This document shows positions 58,708-64,000 of a DNA stretch of 64,000 nucleotides, piece by piece (within the stretch, counting starts at the first letter, position 1; every line of letters starts with the position of its first letter). The stretch comes from Fremontodendron californicum. Lineage: Eukaryota > Streptophyta > Magnoliopsida > Malvales > Malvaceae. The position numbers were made by a program, and so were the translations under genes. The stretch spans positions 13,735,241 through 13,799,240 of the forward strand of contig JAULJL010000010.1 of assembly GCA_030761205.1 (NCBI GenBank), given 5' to 3'. A model generated the notes under the pieces. It saw only the letters and a program-made list of their open reading frames with translations. It did not search any database and was not told where the DNA came from.

Positions 58708-60099
58708 TGCCATGCTTGGTTGGAATCATAGGCCATTCGACCACTCCATGTATTCTAGCATTATGTGTGCATTTTTGCTATGTTAGTTGATAGGTTGGCA
58801 TTTGCATGATATTTGGTTGAGTTTTTGGTTTAAGCATGCCTTGTGTTTGTGTTATTGCCATGCATATTTTAGATGTTAGGTTAGGTTTGTCTTGCCATGC
58901 ATGTTCATGCATTTTAGACCTAGGTTACATTAAATGCCATGCAAGTTCATTTAGGTCTAGGTCACTATATGGATGCCATGCATTTTCTCATGACATTTAG
59001 GTTTAAGCTCATGCATTTCATGCATCATATTTTATGTATTTTTTCATGCATTTCATGTCCATGCCACTTGACTAATGACTTAAGCCAATTAATGGTTCAA
59101 AGTCATGCTCTCTTGAGCACACTTGTGGAAAATTAAGGTTGGTCAAATTGATTATTCTACCTTTGTGATTTTATTACTTAGCCAATTTTTATCTAACTTC
59201 TAAAAAGTCATAGATACTATTTGTGAGTCATTTTGTGAGTTTTAAATATTTTTACTTTGATTTTTAAATGATTTTATCAAAGGTAAAAATGTATTTTGGC
59301 AAAACAGTTTTTTTCACCCAGTACTCATACTTTCCCGATTTTTCTGGGCATTCATCTTTAATCAAAAAATTAAGCTGATTTTTTCCCGTGTAGTTTTACA
59401 TGTCCTGAGTCTCAAGTATTTGTTTTAGATGTTTTTGAATTTTTAAAAATAGGGTAAAAAATCATGGCTTAAAACTGGACAGTGGAGTCAGAACTGAATT
59501 TAAAGAAAAATCATTTTTCTGTTTTGGTTAAGTTACTTAAAGGGGCTGATTAGGAAGTTTAGCTACTGACTTAGGGTAGTTTCCAAGCCTTTTTAGACTC
59601 TAAAAATGATTTTTTAAGTCTCGGGTTAAGGGTGGTCAAGTCCGGGATTTCAAACTTAGGAAATTAGAGCCATTTAAAAAAGGGTTTAGCTAAGTTGTTA
59701 TTTTAATCTAAGCTTTTCAAAATTGTTTTCAAACAATCACAAAATATTTTGGTTTTAGAATATTTAATTTGACATATTTTCCTAAGGTAGCTGGATATCT
59801 TTTTTAGATATACGGATTTCTTTAATTAAAGGAAAAAATACATTTTCATACATTGCATTTTCCATATTCATGCATTTTATATATTATGTGATTTTTGCTA
59901 TGATAATTTCTATGATATTGTTATGATTTTGAGTTATGTTATATTGTTTATTATATGATTTGGAATATTTCATGATATCCTATGCTTTTCATTTAGTTAT
60001 TTTTTGTCATATTATATAGCATATACTATGTTCATGCATTATTATTTTCATTTTTATTTTCATGCATATTATATGATAGCATTATTTTATATTTTATGT

Positions 60100-60480
60100 C
60101 ATTTAAATTATATGCCATATCATTCATATTTGCCATGTGATTCAAATTATTTCATCTCATATAGAATATATTATGTTACCTAGGTCATTTCATGTAGAAT
60201 ATATTATGTTACCTAGGTCATTTCATTTAGGATATATATTATGTCATTTAGGATATTTTATTTCTTTTAAAATATAACATATGATTTAGGATATTACATT
60301 TCATATAGAATATATTATGTTACCTAGGTCATTTCATTTCATTTAGAATATGTCATATAACTTAGAACATTTCATTTCATTTAAAATATGCTAAGGCATT
60401 TAAATTTTATCATATCATTTAGGATGCATTATATTATTTAGATTTTGGCATGTCATTTTATTTATGTCATGCATGTACAT
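60100..60480 (+). repeat. irregular CATTTAG / TATTATGTTACCTAGG repeats in E's LTR
   Basis: Blocks such as AGAATATATTATGTTACC and GTCATTTCATTTAGG recur. The position corresponds to the CATGCC array of D's LTR and the ATGACAT repeats of C's LTR. Confidence 0.8.
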
Positions 60481-61036
60481 ATTCATATCTTTTAAAATGT
60501 TTTCAAAAGGATAATGATTTTTCAATAAAATAAAGATATTCCCGAGTTAAAATAATTAATGAGTTCTCTGCCGGGTTGGCTGGGGAGGATATCATCAATT
60601 ATCATTAATAACGAAATATCTTCTTTAAAATGAGAATGATTCGGAAAGTTTTTCAAAATTAATAAAAATTTCTATATTTTGCCACGTTTGTTGGGGAATA
60701 TAGGAAAATTTTAAATTTATAAATTCCGGATCATTTTCAATTAAAAATAGAATTATTTTTCTTTAAATTGGGAATTAACTTGAAATACTAAATTTGAAAC
60801 CGACTTTTTACTGAGACTTGAGATAACACATGATTAATAAGGTACCGTTTTATACGGGCGTTGTGGGGGTGCTAATCCTTCCCCACACGTAACCGAGTCG
60901 CGAACCCTCCTCTTTGATTTCTTTGGTTTAGAACGCAGACTTGAAATTGGTTTTAAAAATATTTTAATTAATTTTAAAATATTTTATAAAACCGGTTTTA
61001 ATAGGTGGCCGATCACACCTAGCTAAAAACGATTGG

Positions 61037-61047
61037 TGGCGACTCCA
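61037..61047 (+). other. PBS-like 11-mer within the LTR
   Basis: TGGCGACTCCA, identical to the first 11 bases of the true primer site 151 bp downstream. The same 11-mer is at 12176, 17105 (minus) and 42807 (minus), with one change at 13795. Confidence 0.9.
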
Positions 61048-61187
61048 TGTCTTTTTTAAGGTCATTTTCAAAACCTTCATTTTTTAGAGGAATTAAGTAG
61101 ACTTTTCCTCGGTTTTTTTAATGTCACGCTTAACGAATAATAAAGTCTTGCGATGAGACTTGTTATTTTTTTTAGGTTGCGACAGCT

Positions 61188-61206
61188 TGGCGACTCCACT
61201 AGGGAC
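61188..61206 (+). promoter_or_regulatory. primer-binding site of element E
   Basis: TGGCGACTCCACTAGGGAC starts 3 bp after the LTR end GCGACA. It is of the Ogre/Tat type. Confidence 0.85.
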
Positions 61207-62798
61207 TATTAGAGAGTCAGGCCTAGAATTAGTCGTGTGATATCAAAGTCTCAATTTTGTTGGTTTAGTTGGTATTTAATTTTAATTCCCACATTTTTTT
61301 TAATAAGGAGAATTTTGAAAATAATAAAATGTTTTTAAATATGTTCATATTCATGTGCATGCATTTTATTATTGTTCTCTAGTTATTTAAGGTTGTATAT
61401 TATAATTGCTTGTTGGTTAATGCGTTACACTATTCTTGAATTTTTTTAATAAATAGTTGGGGCATTTAGAATAAGGGGCATTTAGAATAAGGGGTGTAGA
61501 ATAGGTGGTGAAAGGTTTGTTGTTCCTCCACACACACTACACGTGCATTTGCATATCATGAATCCTATACCCGGGTTTCGTCCTTTTAGGTGGGAGCAAA
61601 GTAACTAAGCCTTCGTGATTAACAATCCACATGGGCTAGTGAAACACTTTCGGAGTACTAAATTACCTAAGCCTTCGTGATTAACAATCCGCATGGGCTA
61701 GTGAAACACTTTTGGAGTACTAAATTACCTAAGCCTTTGTGATTAACAATCCGTATGGGCTAGGGAAATAGACTCTAATGAATTGAACCCGCTTTTATCG
61801 GGGTGCCTTACTATCCTTTACCGGCGACAGTAAGGAGCAATTCGGGGCCTTTAGAACCGTTTCACCCTCATATAGTGAACCTAGGCGAAGCCATGTCGGA
61901 TTTTCGTTAGATATACCGAAGACAGGAACACATGGAGGGACATTTCTAAACCTTTTGTTACCTATTTTACACTCTGAATAAGTGTGGTAGATCGGGCAAC
62001 GATGTACGTATATCGCCCGTAATAAATGTGATAATCCATCCGAAAGGCACTGTGATACTTATATAAGTAGATATTTTTCGGGGAAAATATTCATTAACTG
62101 TTTGAAATAAAAAATAAAAATCCTTTTTCAAGCATTTTTGCATTTTGCACATTTCATACATGTGTGAATAAAGCATGTACATTTTTGGTTGTATTATTGA
62201 TCTCGTTTTTTTTTTTTTTTGCAATAAACGGATGGTGATGATAATTTCATTTGATGATTTCATAAAACCGGTAGTGTTACATGAACATTTGCATATTGTA
62301 CCATAGTAGGATCCACTACTCCGAAATTCTTTTGAAAATAATATGATTGGTTTTTCATAGAAAAAAACATGTTTTAAAAAAAATCATAAATTTGGAGGCA
62401 AATCTTACATAATGAGATTTCTGAATAATTAAGATTTAGGTCTCACCAATTTCGTGTAATCATTGGTCATACCTTTATGTTAATTCATTTTTCTTTACAT
62501 GTATCATTTTGACATCATTTTACAGTCCTTACATGCATGGTTATTCATTGTAGAGTATGTTCATGACATGCATAGTCATTATTTGTATATACCTGTGCAT
62601 CAATTTAATTCATTTTTTTTAAAATGCATCATGTTGGCATTAGATTGCATCCATAGCATACATAGACATCATAATTTCTCTGTATATGTTCATGCATTAA
62701 TCATCAGTATATTCATGCACATAGGAATAGAGCATGTACATTCACAATTGTATTCTTAATCTCATGACATTTTCATTTGCATGAAAGGGGTTTGAGAT
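61207..62798 (+). other. 5' leader of element E
   Basis: Non-coding leader matching that of C. It contains GGGCATTTAGAATAAG duplicated (61451-61490), three 62-63-bp units starting AAGCCTTCGTGATT (61606, 61669, 61731; two in C), and CTAGGCGAAGCCAT at 61881-61894. Unlike C, no DUF7745-like ORF follows; the leader passes directly into the gag-derived ORF. Confidence 0.75.
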
Positions 62799-63737
62799 AT
62801 GAGGAATGAATCGGAGGAACGATTGGGTGTTTTGGAACGCAATCAAGAGGAATGTGGACATGAAATCCGCGAAGTGAAAGAACAACTCGCCAAATTGCTA
62901 AAAATGATTGAGGATATGGGTAAGAGTAAAGAAGAACTTTCTCAGGGCTCTGTATCGTCTTCGGATCAACCAAAACCATTAGGTCCAGAACATACAATCC
63001 TTGCTGGATCCTATGCTTGTCAATGCCACAAAGGTGGTAATCCTGATGAAATTGTGGACAAAATCATGAAAATAATTAAACCTGAGAGCCTGATACCAAA
63101 GATAGAAACCTCGGATCCAGTACCATACCTGCAAACTGTTCTAGGTCCAAGCCAATATCCCCACCCTACTATGGTCCAATCATCCATTGGAATGACCACT
63201 ACGGGATTCCTGAATCCCACTCCATCACCACCAACTCCCAGTTCATACAATTTCCCTCATCAATCACCTTATCCAGCATCTAGGATAGGAACCTCGAGCT
63301 ATGTACAACCTCCAAAGGCCCCGTGTCCAAATCCAAATCCATACCCTTACCATGCTGTTCCGCCACATCTCCATGTAAACACTCTGGTTCGGACCTTAGT
63401 GCCACCACCAAGTGCCCCAACTCCTAGGCTATGTGTGACTAAGAAACAACCCCAAGATAAGACCCAGAGGCATTTTGATCCCTTTCCAATCAGTTATCGA
63501 GAGCTTTTCCCTATACTGATCCAAAAGCACATGGTTGCATGTGTCCTATTGAAACCCCTGTTACCACCGTATCCAAAGGGGTATAATCCAAATGCAAGAT
63601 GTGATTATCACTGTGGAATTGTTGGCCATAGCATTGAAGACTTTATGGCCTTCAAAAAGAAAGTGCAATCTCTTATAAATGCCAAATGGTTGGATCCAAC
63701 GACACTGATTGATAGAGGCCTGGGAAAGCGTCATTAG
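62799..63737 (+). CDS. gag-derived protein of element E lacking the capsid core (312 aa)
   Basis: The ORF is open from ATG 62799 to TAG 63737. Residues 1-55 are a charged coiled-coil (ERLGVLERNQEECGHEIREV) like gag N-termini of B and the split element. Residues 60-215 are a Pro/Ser/Tyr-rich linker. Residues 220-300 match the gag segment ISYRELFPILIQKH...PPYPKGYNPNARCDYHCGIVGHS. The capsid domain between these parts in related elements is missing. In the zinc-knuckle-like motif C-x2-H-x5-H-x4-C the last Cys is Phe. No protease or RT follows before the window ends, so E looks non-autonomous with its own open gag derivative. Confidence 0.7.
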   Translation: MRNESEERLGVLERNQEECGHEIREVKEQLAKLLKMIEDMGKSKEELSQGSVSSSDQPKPLGPEHTILAGSYACQCHKGGNPDEIVDKIMKIIKPESLIPKIETSDPVPYLQTVLGPSQYPHPTMVQSSIGMTTTGFLNPTPSPPTPSSYNFPHQSPYPASRIGTSSYVQPPKAPCPNPNPYPYHAVPPHLHVNTLVRTLVPPPSAPTPRLCVTKKQPQDKTQRHFDPFPISYRELFPILIQKHMVACVLLKPLLPPYPKGYNPNARCDYHCGIVGHSIEDFMAFKKKVQSLINAKWLDPTTLIDRGLGKRH

Positions 63738-64000
63738 GATTGGGAGATTTACAGCATTGAGGTGGAAAGACTTTAGTCTTATATGATGTAATAGGATTTC
63801 ACCTTTTTCAGTAGCCGGCTCTTATAGCCTTAGGATGCAAGGAAGAATAAAGTGCTTGTAAAAAATAGTTTTAACTATTGCTCAGATTTTGTAAAACATG
63901 GTTTATACCATTGTGAACGTTGATATGGAAATGAATTGATTATGTTTCAAATTTATGAGAGGTTGATGATTAAGTTTCTCCGATTCTTATTTCCTCCCTG
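63738..64000 (+). other. sequence after E's gag-derived ORF
   Basis: No coding continuity with protease or pol is visible in any frame; the element runs off the window. Confidence 0.5.

Larger units (their letters stand above)
56707..61184 (+). repeat. 5'-truncated 5' LTR of element E (4478 bp)
   Basis: Homology with C's LTR starts at CTTGAAAGAAAA (56707), about 440 bp into the LTR, and runs to the end GGTTGCGACA (61184). The W-box cluster is therefore lost. It holds a direct-repeat zone (56980-57340), an 87-bp tandem repeat (58511), ATTTCATTTAG repeats (60100-60480), hairpins (60666-60710) and the PBS-like 11-mer (61037-61047). No coding sequence is supported. Confidence 0.85.

Overview
The window is plant nuclear DNA made almost entirely of retrotransposons. 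It is AT-rich and carries giant Ty3/gypsy LTRs of 4.9-5.9 kb, a primer-binding site of the Ogre/Tat type, a tRNA-Asp primer-binding site of the Athila type, a Ty1/copia relic and one gene fragment resembling plant LONELY GUY (LOG) cytokinin-activating enzymes. A dicot is the natural guess; the species cannot be named from the sequence. I see no rRNA, tRNA or organelle-derived segments.

Layout. 1-1370: the only non-transposon DNA, with the first exon or part of a LOG-family gene (minus), a 123-bp tandem duplication upstream of it, and an unrecognised Cys-cluster ORF (minus). 1370-4776: an older, 3'-truncated copy of a non-autonomous gypsy element 'F' (minus) with an open gag-tail ORF. 4779-5927: a probable copia LTR. 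5928-6245: a minisatellite. 6250-12328: 3' UTR and 3' LTR of a Tat-like element 'D' (plus), followed by a 5'-truncated sister LTR (to about 13954). 13955-16260: decayed Ty1/copia pol and the start of its LTR. 16946-21807: a Tat-like 3' LTR (minus) whose internal region runs right, lacks RT, RNase H and integrase, and is split inside gag.

25567-38261: the youngest event, an F element as a tandem array LTR-internal-LTR-internal-LTR. All three LTRs are 2070 bp and almost identical, and the array is flanked by the 5-bp target duplication GAGGT. It lies in the gag of the Tat-like host (right half at 38262-39480). The host continues right as an upstream DUF7745-like ORF, leader, primer-binding site and a 5.9-kb 5' LTR (42676-48556, element 'C', minus). 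C cuts into the 3' UTR of element 'B' (minus; integrase, RNase H, RT, protease and gag in order, 49493-56706, many stops). B abuts a 5'-truncated LTR of element 'E' (plus, 56707-61184) with its primer-binding site, leader and a gag ORF lacking the capsid core.

All Tat-like coding regions are broken. The only long open frames are the F gag-tail ORFs and the E gag-derived ORF, both from non-autonomous elements that would need proteins in trans. The most interesting signals are non-coding: hairpins that recur in every Tat LTR with different stem sequences, a 15-bp-spaced row of W-box cores at LTR starts, a PBS-like 11-mer inside every Tat LTR, a polyadenylated LTR end apparently captured inside F, and a 14-nt complementarity between the 5' leader and the 3' UTR repeats of the Tat elements.
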